Source of the DNA: JAGCJX01 sp045638645
GTDB lineage: Bacteria; Bacteroidota; Bacteroidia; Bacteroidales; UBA932
Length of the DNA stretch: 46,513 nt
Assembly (NCBI GenBank): GCA_045638645.1
Contig: JAZUBU010000011.1
Location: 1 to 46,513 of the forward strand
Reading direction: 5' to 3'
Shown here: positions 17,936 to 26,973 of the stretch, one piece after another
Layout: each line of letters starts with the position of its first letter
How positions within the stretch are numbered: position 1 is the stretch's first letter
Translations under genes and position numbers: made by a program
Notes under the pieces: generated by a model
What the model saw: the letters and a program-made list of their open reading frames with translations, nothing else
Databases searched by the model: none
What the model was told of the DNA's origin: nothing

Positions 17936-18850
17936 ATGTACAAAATCGTTTTTCTGGATGCAGATACCCTGGGAGACACCTCCCTGGACCCGATCCGCGA
18001 ACGCGGTGAACTCACCCTATACCCCAGAACCCAACCGCATGAAGTTGCAGAAAGAATTGCCGACTGCGACGTCATCATCACCAACAAAGTGCTGATCCGC
18101 CAGCCCGAAATCGATGCAGCTCCCCACCTCAAACTCATCTGTGTAGCGGCTACCGGCGTCAACAACGTGGATGTTGACTACGCAGCACAAAAAGGGATTC
18201 CGGTCCGCAACGTAGCCGGCTATTCCACCGAAAGCGTTGTCCAGGTCACCTTCATGCACCTGCTCAACCTGTTTGGACAAGGCAACTACTTTGATACCCG
18301 TGTCAAAAACGGCACCTACAGCCGCGAAGGACTGTTCACGGACCTGAGCCGATCATTCAACGAAATTCACGGCAAGACCCTGGGTATCATCGGCATGGGA
18401 ACGATCGGCCAACGCGTGGCCCAAATCGCCACTGCCTTTGGTATGCACGTCCACTACTACTCTACCTCCGGCACCTCACATTGCACAGACTATCCGTCGG
18501 TTTCTTTGGAGACTTTGCTCCACGAAAGCGATGTCATCTCCATCCATGCACCGTTGAATGCCGTCACCAAAGGCATGCTGACCCTGGAACACCTCAAGCA
18601 AATGAAACCGACAGCCTTCCTGATCAACCTGGGTCGTGGCGGTATCGTTGTAGAGAAAGATCTGGCTCAGGCCGTTCAAGAAGAAATCATCGCCGGGGCA
18701 GCAACGGACGTATTCGAACAAGAACCGGTTCCCCAGGACCATCCGTACCTGCAGGCAGGCGAACGCCTCCTCCTGTCCCCGCACATCGGATGGGCCAGCG
18801 TTGAAGCCCGGCAACTGCTCGTACAGAAACTGGCTGCCAATATTTACTAG
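17936..18850 (+). CDS. NAD-dependent D-2-hydroxyacid dehydrogenase
   Basis: 304 residues. It has a Rossmann dinucleotide motif GMGTIG (153-158) and the catalytic triad of the family: R234 in NLGRGG, E263 in VFEQEP and H283 in SPHIGWAS. Closest in style to hydroxypyruvate/glycerate dehydrogenases, which interconvert 2-oxoacids and D-2-hydroxyacids; the substrate cannot be told from sequence. The protein ends at KLAANIY, about ten residues earlier than most relatives, but all catalytic parts are present. A near-consensus TATCTTTA lies about 35 bases upstream. Confidence 0.88.
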   Translation: MYKIVFLDADTLGDTSLDPIRERGELTLYPRTQPHEVAERIADCDVIITNKVLIRQPEIDAAPHLKLICVAATGVNNVDVDYAAQKGIPVRNVAGYSTESVVQVTFMHLLNLFGQGNYFDTRVKNGTYSREGLFTDLSRSFNEIHGKTLGIIGMGTIGQRVAQIATAFGMHVHYYSTSGTSHCTDYPSVSLETLLHESDVISIHAPLNAVTKGMLTLEHLKQMKPTAFLINLGRGGIVVEKDLAQAVQEEIIAGAATDVFEQEPVPQDHPYLQAGERLLLSPHIGWASVEARQLLVQKLAANIY

Positions 18851-18988
18851 ATCGACAGTCCCCATCCCAACAGGAGCCTCGTGGACACCCGCACCACGGG
18901 AGACGACCACACAGCTGTGGTAAAGAGCACGCAGCTGGACAAAAAGTCTCTCGGCTGGGTAACGAACCTGCTTCTGAGCAATAGCCCC

Positions 18989-19028
18989 AAAACGAAGGGA
19001 CCTGCAGATCTGCAGGTCCCTTCGTTTT
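18989..19028. terminator. Perfect 40-bp palindromic bidirectional terminator
   Basis: A perfect 20+20 palindrome starting AAAACGAAGGGACC and ending with its complement, with A-run and T-run at the ends, between the convergent dehydrogenase and M6 protease genes. It can end transcription on both strands. The rest of the gap (18851-18988) shows no feature. Confidence 0.88.
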
Positions 19029-19044
19029 TATACCCATCAGGCTA

Positions 19045-21612
19045 CTACATCACCTGAATCTCCTGAACCAACGTCTGACGCGAACCGTCCGAGAAGGTCA
19101 GCAAAGCACGGATCTCCGTTGTACCGGACTCCAATACGACACGGTCACCGGTTTCATACACACGACCGTTGACCATCCACATAATATCCTCCGGTTCTTG
19201 ATCACACGGGCGCAGACGCAAACGCAAACGTTCTCCGGCTTGATAAACAGTTCCATTCACAAAAATCATCGGGAAGGTGGACGGCATGTCCGGCTCATCC
19301 AAACCCAGGGTGACCATCACATCGCCTCCAGCCAACGTCTTCCACGTGCGACCATCCTCCGATACCAAGGCACCCTCTTGAGCATCTGCCTCGGCATCCA
19401 CCAGAACAGGGGCCTTTTCAGAGGTTCCCTCGTAATAATATCCATAGACATACGCGTGGGTAGCATCCAACGAAATACCGGCTCCCAACAAATCCACCCA
19501 GACAGCCGATTCCATCGTTTCCTGCACTTCGACAGGTTGCTCAACCAACATCTTTTCGGTCGTACGGTCGTACACAAATGCACCCACTTTAGCGGGACAA
19601 GCCATCGCAGGATTCATCAAAAATTCTATACCCGCAACCGAAAAACCATTGTAGGCCGCCAATTCTTCAGAAAGCAGTCCGACACCCACATAGGCCTTCT
19701 TGGGAGCCTCTACAACCCCTGCCGGCATACCACGATATTTTTCAAGACGGAACATGGGATCTGCGGTTGCCTCCTGCAGCAGGAAGTTCTCCTGGGGATA
19801 ATTGGACTTGGTTCCCTCCAGGAAACGGACTTGTCTCAAATAACCGGGAGCCGTTGCTTGTACATAAGTCGGATTGCGTAGGATATCCAACGCATAGGTT
19901 CCATCTCCATCGGTCGTTGTCTCGTATTGTTCCTTGGTAACGACATTCCATACAGTCACCGAGGCGTCTGCCAGATCCCGTCTCATCGCATTCCTTACCC
20001 GTCCTGCTACACGCATTCCTTGGGAGATGGCCAAATCAAAGGTTCCTTGGGAAGTAATGTTGCTCAAATTGTAGTTGGTCGGATTGCCCGCCCAATCCAC
20101 CGCGGCCGGGTAGGAATCCGCATCAAAGACCGTATTGCCGGACAAACCCGGATACGGCACCGCGCGTTCATCGTAAACATTTTCTTCACCAACGGCCTCA
20201 ATCAAATCAAAACACTGGTGACTTGCATAGCTATTGATGCTACCATAAGCCCACATCATCTCCGCCGTCATCCAACCACCGACGGTGTTATCGGACTGAT
20301 CCACATGATAAATCAACACACCCTTTTCCGGGATATAGGCATCCCAACCCGTCTGATCACGGTATTCATACATATAGTATTCACCCTCATTATCCGTCGG
20401 TGTCCAGAATGAGCTGTTTTCTTGCACCGGATCCAGGGCATACGAACCGCTCTCGGTCAACTCGACCGGACCTTCGGACCAGCCCAACAGATGACGTTCC
20501 ATAGAGGTCAGATAAGGAGGAGTATTGCTATCGTTGTTGTAGCAGCCAGAGTCCATCAAAGAGTAGAAGCGCAAAGCTCTTGCTTCTCCATTAGTTTGAT
20601 AGTCAATATCATAAAAATCAGGCAATCCCAATACGTGTCCAAACTCGTGGGTAAACGTACCGATACCGTCTATCAGGGTTCCTGTGTTTCCACGCAATTC
20701 TGCACCACAGGCATAGGACTCAATGGAAACACCGTTGAAGGTACCGTATCCCACCCATTGGTGCGGCCAAATCGAATCCTCCGGTCCCCCCGATGCCTCG
20801 CCGTAACCTGCATAGAAAATAAAGATATTGTCCAAAACACCATCTCCATCGCAATCAAAACGACTCAGATCCAAGCCACAGGTTTCAACCGCCGCTTTCA
20901 CCCCATCATACACCATCGCACGCGGATTTTTATCAGAGCCACTCGCATCATTTCCACCATAGTATGCCATATTATTCGGCAAATCAACCGGACCATACAC
21001 TTCAAAGGTTGGATCAAAGACACCGTTGGAATTCTGATAATAATAATCCCGACAAGAACCAGTCCCCCCGAACTGGGAATAACCTTCCTGGTTCAAAAGG
21101 TCAAAAAAGTCCTGGTTAGCCGTTTCTGAAGTAAACTTCACGTCCTTGAAATTCACCAGCAAGGCCAGGAAGGGATAACTGCCATGGGTAAAGAAATTCA
21201 TTTTTTCCGCATTGGCTCGGGTAGCCATAGCCTGGGCGGCACGTTCAAAACGCAGCTGTGTAGCGCGTTGCTGCGCTGCCAGGGGAGGCACCACCGGAGT
21301 AGACGAAGCTGTCGCCAACGAAACATCCTGCGAACCCACCCGGGTCTTCGATCGCACCAGTGTCCCATCGGCTTGGTAATCGGCATAGTAATAGAAACCA
21401 TCGGAAGCCCGGGAGACAAAGCGATTGTTGAAAGTTGTCCAGTGCAGGAACTCATCACCATGCAACCGAATGGTCAACACCGACCCATCCGGTTGTGTCA
21501 CCCGAATCGGTCTCGGATAAGCCGGGATCGCCTCTACCGAAGACGGAAGGCATAGGAAAATAGCCAGGATGCAAAGCACCCCAAAAAGGAAAGATTGTTT
21601 ACGGTTATTCAT
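19045..21612 (-). CDS. Secreted M6-family metalloprotease
   Basis: About 855 residues from the ATG at 21612 (another at 21618). The frame is open further upstream, but MNNRKQSFLFGVLCILAIFL, cut near VEA, is a clean signal peptide. The zinc site HEFGHVLGLPDFYD (near residue 320) is the HExxHxxGxxD signature of M6 (immune-inhibitor-A-like) peptidases, preceded by an Asp-rich FDCDGDGVLDN calcium-type loop. A carboxypeptidase-regulatory-like beta domain follows (about 560-640, RVAGRVRNAMRRDLADASV onward), then a C-terminal beta-rich region with two short Ig-like phrases. No type IX secretion signal is obvious. Likely degrades host or dietary protein; substrate unknown. Confidence 0.9.
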   Translation of the reverse strand: MNNRKQSFLFGVLCILAIFLCLPSSVEAIPAYPRPIRVTQPDGSVLTIRLHGDEFLHWTTFNNRFVSRASDGFYYYADYQADGTLVRSKTRVGSQDVSLATASSTPVVPPLAAQQRATQLRFERAAQAMATRANAEKMNFFTHGSYPFLALLVNFKDVKFTSETANQDFFDLLNQEGYSQFGGTGSCRDYYYQNSNGVFDPTFEVYGPVDLPNNMAYYGGNDASGSDKNPRAMVYDGVKAAVETCGLDLSRFDCDGDGVLDNIFIFYAGYGEASGGPEDSIWPHQWVGYGTFNGVSIESYACGAELRGNTGTLIDGIGTFTHEFGHVLGLPDFYDIDYQTNGEARALRFYSLMDSGCYNNDSNTPPYLTSMERHLLGWSEGPVELTESGSYALDPVQENSSFWTPTDNEGEYYMYEYRDQTGWDAYIPEKGVLIYHVDQSDNTVGGWMTAEMMWAYGSINSYASHQCFDLIEAVGEENVYDERAVPYPGLSGNTVFDADSYPAAVDWAGNPTNYNLSNITSQGTFDLAISQGMRVAGRVRNAMRRDLADASVTVWNVVTKEQYETTTDGDGTYALDILRNPTYVQATAPGYLRQVRFLEGTKSNYPQENFLLQEATADPMFRLEKYRGMPAGVVEAPKKAYVGVGLLSEELAAYNGFSVAGIEFLMNPAMACPAKVGAFVYDRTTEKMLVEQPVEVQETMESAVWVDLLGAGISLDATHAYVYGYYYEGTSEKAPVLVDAEADAQEGALVSEDGRTWKTLAGGDVMVTLGLDEPDMPSTFPMIFVNGTVYQAGERLRLRLRPCDQEPEDIMWMVNGRVYETGDRVVLESGTTEIRALLTFSDGSRQTLVQEIQVM

Positions 21613-21706
21613 AATCATTAGGTTTTCAAAAGAACAATTTACGAATATAACACATTCTCCAGAAAACAAGAAATTTATTAAATTAGCGGTCCGAAGTAAG
21701 CCCAAA

Positions 21707-22432
21707 ATGAATCATCTGCTATCTCCCGAACGCGACCCCATGGGCGCCGCCATCTACGAATACTACACCAAAGGCAAAGCCAGCAAACTTCGGGTTCGGT
21801 CCTCCATGTTTGAGGAAGACGAAATCCCCGTGGCCACCCTCTTTCGTAAGTGGGAAGAAATGTCGGCCCTGGAACAAACCGCGCTGAACGAATGCCGTGG
21901 ACGAATACTCGATGTCGGAGCCGGTAGCGGATGCCACTCGCTGGTGCTGAAAGAGATGCAAAAGGACGTAACAGCCATTGACATCTCCAGCTACTCCGTC
22001 AGCGTCATGAAAGAACAGGGCCTGAACGCAGTGCAAAGAAACCTGTTCGACTCCCTGTTCACGGACCAGTTTGACACAGTACTGATGCTGATGAACGGAT
22101 CCGGTATCATCGGCAAAGTAGAAAACATGGACAACTTTTTCTCGCGAATGAAAGAGTTGCTCCGACCGGGCGGACAGATACTCATGGACTCCAGTGACCT
22201 CCGCTACCTGTACGAGGACGAAGACGGAAGCTTCCTGATTGACCTGAACGCAGACTACTACGGCGAGGTAGACTATAAAATGGTCTATAAACGCATGCAA
22301 GGAGATCGCTTCGACTGGCTGTATGTGGATTTCGATACCCTGCGTTTCTATGCAAACAAAAACGGGTTCCACGCAGAAAAAATCTTCGAAGGAGAACATT
22401 ACGACTACCTGGCCCGACTCCATAAATTATAA
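21707..22432 (+). CDS. Class I SAM-dependent methyltransferase
   Basis: About 241 residues from the ATG at 21707; the open frame reaches upstream into the M6 protease leader, but MNHLLSPERDPMG is the sensible start. SAM-binding motif I is ILDVGAGSGCHSL (near 66-78), the acidic end of strand 2 is VTAIDIS, and the motif around LLRPGGQILMDSSD (near 155) is the post-motif III segment. Substrate unknown. Monocistronic; divergent from the M6 protease. Confidence 0.85.
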   Translation: MNHLLSPERDPMGAAIYEYYTKGKASKLRVRSSMFEEDEIPVATLFRKWEEMSALEQTALNECRGRILDVGAGSGCHSLVLKEMQKDVTAIDISSYSVSVMKEQGLNAVQRNLFDSLFTDQFDTVLMLMNGSGIIGKVENMDNFFSRMKELLRPGGQILMDSSDLRYLYEDEDGSFLIDLNADYYGEVDYKMVYKRMQGDRFDWLYVDFDTLRFYANKNGFHAEKIFEGEHYDYLARLHKL

Positions 22433-22491
22433 CCCCCTCCAGGCTATCCAATACAACCAGCCATCAGCCCTACAAATCCCAACATTCCTTA

Positions 22492-22616
22492 TTGCGAATC
22501 CCAACTATCCGCAATAGGCCGACATGTGCTCAACCGCCACGGGACAACCAGAACAACGATCACAACCTTGCGAATCCCAACAATCCGCAATGGGCCGACA
22601 TGTCCTCAACCACCAC
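22492..22616. repeat. Pair of 49-bp direct repeats with internal dyad
   Basis: Two copies of a 49-base element, at 22492-22540 and 22568-22616, differing at about five positions. Each starts with an inverted repeat, TTGCGAATC and ATCCGCAA around a short spacer, followed by GGCCGACATGT and a CAACC-CCAC tail. They fill most of the 300-base gap between the methyltransferase and tRNA-Arg. Reading frames across them are short and the copies fall in different frames, so I treat the stretch as non-coding. Confidence 0.75.
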
Positions 22617-22687
22617 AACGGAATCAAGAACAAACCCAAAGCTGGAAACCGTAGCAGATCCGGGAGGGATCCCTGCTGAGAATACAT

Positions 22688-22723
22688 AAAAAAGAAACGC
22701 AAACCTTACGATTTGCGTTTCTT
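22688..22723 (-). terminator. Rho-independent terminator after rplS/tRNA-Arg
   Basis: A 12-base-pair stem AAGAAACGCAAA/TTTGCGTTTCTT with an 8-base loop; on the minus strand it runs into six T residues. It lies 9 bases beyond the tRNA 3' end. Confidence 0.85.
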
Positions 22724-22731
22724 CAAGAAAG

Positions 22732-22805
22732 TGACTCCGACAGGATTCAAACCTGTAACCTTTTGATCCGTAGTCAAATGCTCTATTCAGTTGAGCTACG
22801 GAGCC
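22732..22805 (-). tRNA. tRNA-Arg (anticodon ACG)
   Basis: Full cloverleaf on the minus strand: acceptor GGCTCCG/CGGAGTC, D-stem GCTC/GAGC, anticodon stem TTTGA/TCAAA with loop CTACGGA (anticodon ACG), T-stem ACAGG/CCTGT with loop TTTGAAT. ACG is the tRNA whose first anticodon base is normally edited to inosine by TadA. It starts 9 bases after the rplS stop, without a promoter of its own, so it is likely processed from the rplS transcript. Confidence 0.95.
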
Positions 22806-22814
22806 ATTATTTCT

Positions 22815-23183
22815 TTAGGCTTCCTTGTGGCCTGTAAATTTCTTTTCTTTAATGCGAGCCTTCTTACCGGTCAAACCACGGAGATAGAAGATTCTTGCTC
22901 TGCGAACTTTACCCATCTTGTTCAATTCAATTGATTCAATGAAGGGTGAGTTGATCGGGAAAATACGTTCTACACCAACTCCGCTTGAAATCTTACGTAC
23001 TGTGAATGTTTCAGTTGATCCAGCACCACGTCTTTGAATCACAACACCACGGAACTTTTGAATTCTCTCTTTATTTTCTTCTTTAATCTTGTATGCAACG
23101 GTGATGGTGTCACCAGCCTTGAATACAGGATAATTTTTAGGTTCTTGTGCGAACGCCTGTTCTGCAATTTTAATCAAATCCAT
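22815..23183 (-). CDS. rplS: 50S ribosomal protein L19
   Basis: 122 residues, standard length. Contains the family core AGDTITVAYKI, then KFRGVVIQRRGAGSTETFTVRK, the GVGVERIFPINSP block and the basic end RARIFYLRGLTGKKARIKEK. L19 sits at the 30S-50S interface. It has a consensus promoter and is followed by tRNA-Arg(ACG) and a terminator. Confidence 0.98.
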   Translation of the reverse strand: MDLIKIAEQAFAQEPKNYPVFKAGDTITVAYKIKEENKERIQKFRGVVIQRRGAGSTETFTVRKISSGVGVERIFPINSPFIESIELNKMGKVRRARIFYLRGLTGKKARIKEKKFTGHKEA

Positions 23184-23252
23184 TGTCTTCTTTTTTTAAG
23201 CGCAACATTGAAGTTCAAGCGTTTCTCAAGAGGTTGCTTTCATTTGGGATTG

Positions 23253-23283
23253 CAAAAGTACAACATTTTTCTCACCCACCAAA
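23253..23283 (-). promoter_or_regulatory. Consensus Bacteroidetes promoter of rplS
   Basis: On the minus strand TTTG (23280-23283), exactly 19 bases, then TACTTTTG (23253-23260), a perfect match to the primary sigma factor consensus. The leader would be about 60 bases. The remaining gap up to the M23 gene (23284-23381) is A/T-rich, with only a weak GGGCC/GGCCC hairpin. Confidence 0.85.
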
Positions 23284-23381
23284 TTTTTCTTGACTTTTTT
23301 TTCAAAAAAAATCTCTTTTTCTCTCAAATAGGCCTCAAAAACCCTGCAAAGGGGCCAAAAAGGCCCGCAAAGGTACACATT

Positions 23382-25124
23382 CTACCAAAGAAACTCCCAA
23401 CTTTTTGTAGAAATGTTGTTCCGACCGTCCCGGACCGTCACCTCAACCCGGTGTTTTTTTCCTCGACTCAACACATCCTCATCCAATTCCACCCACAGCT
23501 TGTCGAATTTTGCATCGTATTGGCCGATGACCCACTGGCCATCCACCCGCACTTCCCAGGACCAGATTCCGGACAGGCCATCCCGGATGGTCCAGGCACA
23601 AACACCGCTCCGACGAAGATCTGCTCCATTCTTAAAACGGGGCTTGATCAACGGAGCCTCCTCATCAGCCACCACCGCATAGGTTCCAAACGAAGAAATG
23701 CTTCCCCGCAACGTGTCCCCAGAGACCTTCCCGCCTGCGGACACCCATTTGCCCTTGGCTGTCTTACGGGCCAACAGCAATTTCCCTTGCAACGAATCGG
23801 GAGCCTCCACCCGCATTCGGATACGGGCCGATCGCTTCAATGCGACCGAAGGATCCCCGATCGACCAAACGGAAGAATAAACCCCCGGCTCTTGCGGCTT
23901 TTCCTCGACAGCAACGCGAACGTTCCGATAAAAGGATCCCGGAAAAAATCCCACTTCCAACCCGGGCTTGCTCACATAACGGGGCAGAAACCAGGCGGAC
24001 CATGCTCCCAAAGTCGTATCCGCAGCTACCGCAGCTGCTGGATCGGCATATTTTTCCACATCACGCTTCACACGAAAATTCCGTTCCGTAACATTGCCGT
24101 GCTCATCCATCAACTCCAGCCGTAAACGATGGACCTCGTCATCATTCAGATGGATCCGTCCATCCGTGCCCATTGCCGGACGGTGCAGTCGATATTCATT
24201 GCCCGGTTCCACCCAGGTCTTCACGCCGTTTCCTTTGCCTCGCTGTTTGGCCGAATAATCAATCAGGGCATGAAAAGATTGGTTCTCGCGAAACAGGTAT
24301 TCCCCCAGTTGGTAATCAAAGATCAACTCGTCATCCAGCCAAAGGCGATAGCTCTCCACTCCCAACTTGGCCGGAGTACCGTCCTGAACATCGACCGCAT
24401 GGACGACCATATAAGAACAAGGTGGTAACGAAAGGATTTTTGAAGTTCCATACTGAAACGAAGCCACCTCTTCCGTATGGACCACCCCGGCGCTGTCCTC
24501 AAAACAGCCGACAAAGGCAATGCGGTCCACGCGTGGCGCTTTGGTATCCTGAACACGCACCACACCTGCCCGCAAGGGATTCAAGGCACCCGACTGATCG
24601 GGTGTACGGATCTCAAAATGCAAGTGAGGAGCCCCGGAAGAACCCGAGTTACCAATGTACCCAATGATATCCCCAGCCTTCACCGGAAACTCATCCGCAG
24701 CAAAGGACAAATCCACAGCAAAAGAATGCTGTGCGTACTGCTCCTGCCGTACTCGCTCCGCAATCGGAGGAATAAAACGGTGCAAATGTCCATAGACCGT
24801 CTGCCGGCCGTCGGGATGGAACAAATAGATTCCATTCCCATAACCGGAAGCTCCCACCGTTACACGCGCAATGTAACCGTCGGCAACCGCATGAATCGGG
24901 TCACCCACTTTGCCATAGGCCCGAAAATCAATCCCGGCATGGTGACGTCCGCTACGCAACTCCCCATAATTCCCCGACAACGAAACCGGAATACGGACCG
25001 GAGACTGGTAAGTCACGGAAGGAGACTGAGAGGACGATTCGGACTGGGCAGACAAAGAAAAAGACGTGCTGGCAATCAGGAGACTTGCCAACACGACCTT
25101 ATATAATATTGGAATCAAGACCAT
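23382..25124 (-). CDS. M23-family (LytM) peptidase, periplasmic
   Basis: 580 residues. Signal peptide at the N-terminus (hydrophobic 5-25, cut near LSAQ). The LytM domain lies at about 45-210 with zinc ligands in HHAGIDF (H62, D66) and HLHFE, and the YGHLH motif at 111-115, so it should be catalytically competent as a peptidoglycan endopeptidase. The remaining 350 residues are beta-rich with Ig-like segments. Its ATG shares one base with the dnaJ stop codon (TGATG), which suggests translational coupling to the chaperone genes. Confidence 0.88.
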   Translation of the reverse strand: MVLIPILYKVVLASLLIASTSFSLSAQSESSSQSPSVTYQSPVRIPVSLSGNYGELRSGRHHAGIDFRAYGKVGDPIHAVADGYIARVTVGASGYGNGIYLFHPDGRQTVYGHLHRFIPPIAERVRQEQYAQHSFAVDLSFAADEFPVKAGDIIGYIGNSGSSGAPHLHFEIRTPDQSGALNPLRAGVVRVQDTKAPRVDRIAFVGCFEDSAGVVHTEEVASFQYGTSKILSLPPCSYMVVHAVDVQDGTPAKLGVESYRLWLDDELIFDYQLGEYLFRENQSFHALIDYSAKQRGKGNGVKTWVEPGNEYRLHRPAMGTDGRIHLNDDEVHRLRLELMDEHGNVTERNFRVKRDVEKYADPAAAVAADTTLGAWSAWFLPRYVSKPGLEVGFFPGSFYRNVRVAVEEKPQEPGVYSSVWSIGDPSVALKRSARIRMRVEAPDSLQGKLLLARKTAKGKWVSAGGKVSGDTLRGSISSFGTYAVVADEEAPLIKPRFKNGADLRRSGVCAWTIRDGLSGIWSWEVRVDGQWVIGQYDAKFDKLWVELDEDVLSRGKKHRVEVTVRDGRNNISTKSWEFLW

Positions 25125-26308
25125 CAGGAGAACATCTTTTTGATTCGGTCAAAGAAATTACGGTCCTCTTTGGTCGGATTCGGCTTGAAGTTGGACGAAG
25201 CACGCATCTTTTCCAGCATCTCCTTCTCTGCCCGATCAAATTTCTTCGGAATCCAGACATGGACATACACCAATAAGTCTCCCTGACCATATCCTTGCAC
25301 ATCCGGAACCCCTTTGCCACGCAACCGCAAGACCTTACCCGACTGGGTACCGGCTTCAATCTTGATCTTCAATTTTCCTCCGATGGAAGGAATTTCTGCA
25401 TCACAACCCAGGGCTGCATCGGGGAATGAAATGAACAACGAATAAATCAGATCGTTGCCATCCCGTTGCAATTCGGGATGCGCTTCTTCTTCGATCACGA
25501 CCAGCAAGTCTCCGTTAACACCGTTGTTCTTACCGGCATTACCTTTGCCCCGTACCGTCAGCTGCATGCCTTCCGAAACCCCAGCCGGAATCTTGAATGT
25601 AATCTCCTCCGCCTCTTTCTTCAATCCGGTTCCACTACAGTGCGAACAGGGTTTCGCGATGACTTTACCGCTTCCGTTACAAGTCGGACACGGAGACGAA
25701 GTCTGCATCTGACCCAGGAAGGAATTCACGATGCGGGTAACCGAACCCGTTCCCTTACAAGTTTCGCAGGTATGGATGTCTGCTTCAGATTCCGCTCCCC
25801 GGCCGTTGCAATGCGAACAAGTAACCATCTTGTTGATTTTCACTTTCTTTTCAACACCGGTCATCACCTCGTTCAAATTCACCTTGACACGGATACGGAT
25901 ATCGGAGCCTCTGGAAACACGACGACCGCCTTGCGCACCGCCACCAAAGCCACCAAAGCCACCAAAACCGCTAAAACCTCCACCGAAGCCACCGCCGAAG
26001 ATATCACCAAAACGACTGAAGATGTCATCCATAGAAAATCCGCCAAAACCGCCGCCAAAGCCACCGGCACCGGTGCCACCACCCATACCAGCATGGCCGA
26101 ACTGGTCATAACGGGCCTTCTTGTCCGGATTGCTCAGGACATCGTACGCCTCCGCCGCTTCCTTGAATTTATCCTCGGCTTCCTTATCACCCGGGTTCTT
26201 GTCCGGGTGAAATTGAATCGCTTTCTTGCGATAAGCTTTCTTGATTTCCTCTGCAGAAGCACCGCGCTCCACGCCCAGCACTTCGTAATAATCTCTTTTC
26301 TCTGCCAT
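25124..26308 (-). CDS. dnaJ: Chaperone protein DnaJ
   Basis: 394 residues, full type I architecture. J domain with HPD at 34-36, a long Gly/Phe-rich linker (about 75-130) dominated by GGFGG units, four zinc-binding C-x2-C-x-G-x-G repeats (CSHCNGRG, CETCKGTG, CPTCNGSG, CSHCSGTG), then the C-terminal substrate-binding domains. Works with DnaK and GrpE in protein folding. It starts 3 bases after grpE and ends overlapping the M23 gene. dnaK itself is 7 kb away. Confidence 0.98.
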   Translation of the reverse strand: MAEKRDYYEVLGVERGASAEEIKKAYRKKAIQFHPDKNPGDKEAEDKFKEAAEAYDVLSNPDKKARYDQFGHAGMGGGTGAGGFGGGFGGFSMDDIFSRFGDIFGGGFGGGFSGFGGFGGFGGGAQGGRRVSRGSDIRIRVKVNLNEVMTGVEKKVKINKMVTCSHCNGRGAESEADIHTCETCKGTGSVTRIVNSFLGQMQTSSPCPTCNGSGKVIAKPCSHCSGTGLKKEAEEITFKIPAGVSEGMQLTVRGKGNAGKNNGVNGDLLVVIEEEAHPELQRDGNDLIYSLFISFPDAALGCDAEIPSIGGKLKIKIEAGTQSGKVLRLRGKGVPDVQGYGQGDLLVYVHVWIPKKFDRAEKEMLEKMRASSNFKPNPTKEDRNFFDRIKKMFS

Positions 26309-26311
26309 AGA

Positions 26312-26872
26312 CTAAATTCCGATTACGACTTTTGCATAACGAATCACCTTGCCATTCAACAAATAACCTTGCTGAATGACATCGACAATTTTATTTTTTT
26401 GTTCCGGGGTAGGAGCTGGAATCTGGGCAACCGCTTCATGAAAATCGGTATCAAAATCACTGCCCACGGCTTCCATCAGGGTCAAGCCCTGCGATCCCAA
26501 ATAAGATTTCAATTTATTAAAAATCAACTCGGTTCCTTCTTTAGCAGCCGAACTTTCCTGCGATTGTGACAACACCTGCATGGCCCGTTCACAATCGTCC
26601 AGGATGGGCAAGAATCCTTTGATCACTTGCTCTCCTGCCGAGTTGATCAACTCCAGACGTTCTTTGGCAGTCCGTCTGCGGTAGTTATCAAATTCAGCTG
26701 TCAGACGCAGGTACTTGTCCTTGTATTGGTCCAACGCTTCCTGCAAATCTTCCATGGCAGATTCCTTTGCCTCAGAAGCCTGTGATTCGCCCTGAGTATC
26801 TGCACTTTGATTCATCACTTCCTCCTGATCTACTACCGGATCCTGTACCTTTTTGTCTGTTTTCTTTGTCAT
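26312..26872 (-). CDS. grpE: Nucleotide exchange factor GrpE
   Basis: 186 residues. Acidic, low-complexity N-terminus, then a long coiled coil (about 45-90) including RLTAEFDNYRRRTAKE, and the C-terminal wing with HEAVAQIP and the closing segment GYLLNGKVIRYAKVVI. It releases ADP from DnaK. First gene of grpE-dnaJ-M23; a promoter is visible 35-63 bases upstream. Confidence 0.97.
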   Translation of the reverse strand: MTKKTDKKVQDPVVDQEEVMNQSADTQGESQASEAKESAMEDLQEALDQYKDKYLRLTAEFDNYRRRTAKERLELINSAGEQVIKGFLPILDDCERAMQVLSQSQESSAAKEGTELIFNKLKSYLGSQGLTLMEAVGSDFDTDFHEAVAQIPAPTPEQKNKIVDVIQQGYLLNGKVIRYAKVVIGI

Positions 26873-26906
26873 ATCTTATCTTTTTTATTTCCGAAATATT
26901 GAACGG

Positions 26907-26935
26907 CAAAGATAAAACAAATAATCTGCCACAAA
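26907..26935 (-). promoter_or_regulatory. Promoter of grpE-dnaJ-M23
   Basis: TTTG (26932-26935), a 17-base spacer and TATCTTTG (26907-26914) on the minus strand. The -7 box is perfect; the spacer is two bases short of the usual 19. Confidence 0.55.
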
Positions 26936-26973
26936 GCAGAGGCAGACAAAATGGCAGAAACAAACCAACCGGA

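Noticed and set aside
18687..19037. A 116-codon minus-strand open frame ending in the palindrome
   Set aside because: Antisense to the dehydrogenase and runs through the bidirectional terminator.
22492..22616. A short CRISPR array
   Set aside because: Only two repeats of 49 bases with mismatches, a spacer of 27 bases, and no cas genes.
22505..22702. A 65-codon minus-strand cysteine-containing open frame in the repeat region
   Set aside because: It crosses both repeats in different frames and includes the terminator stem; no leader or promoter.
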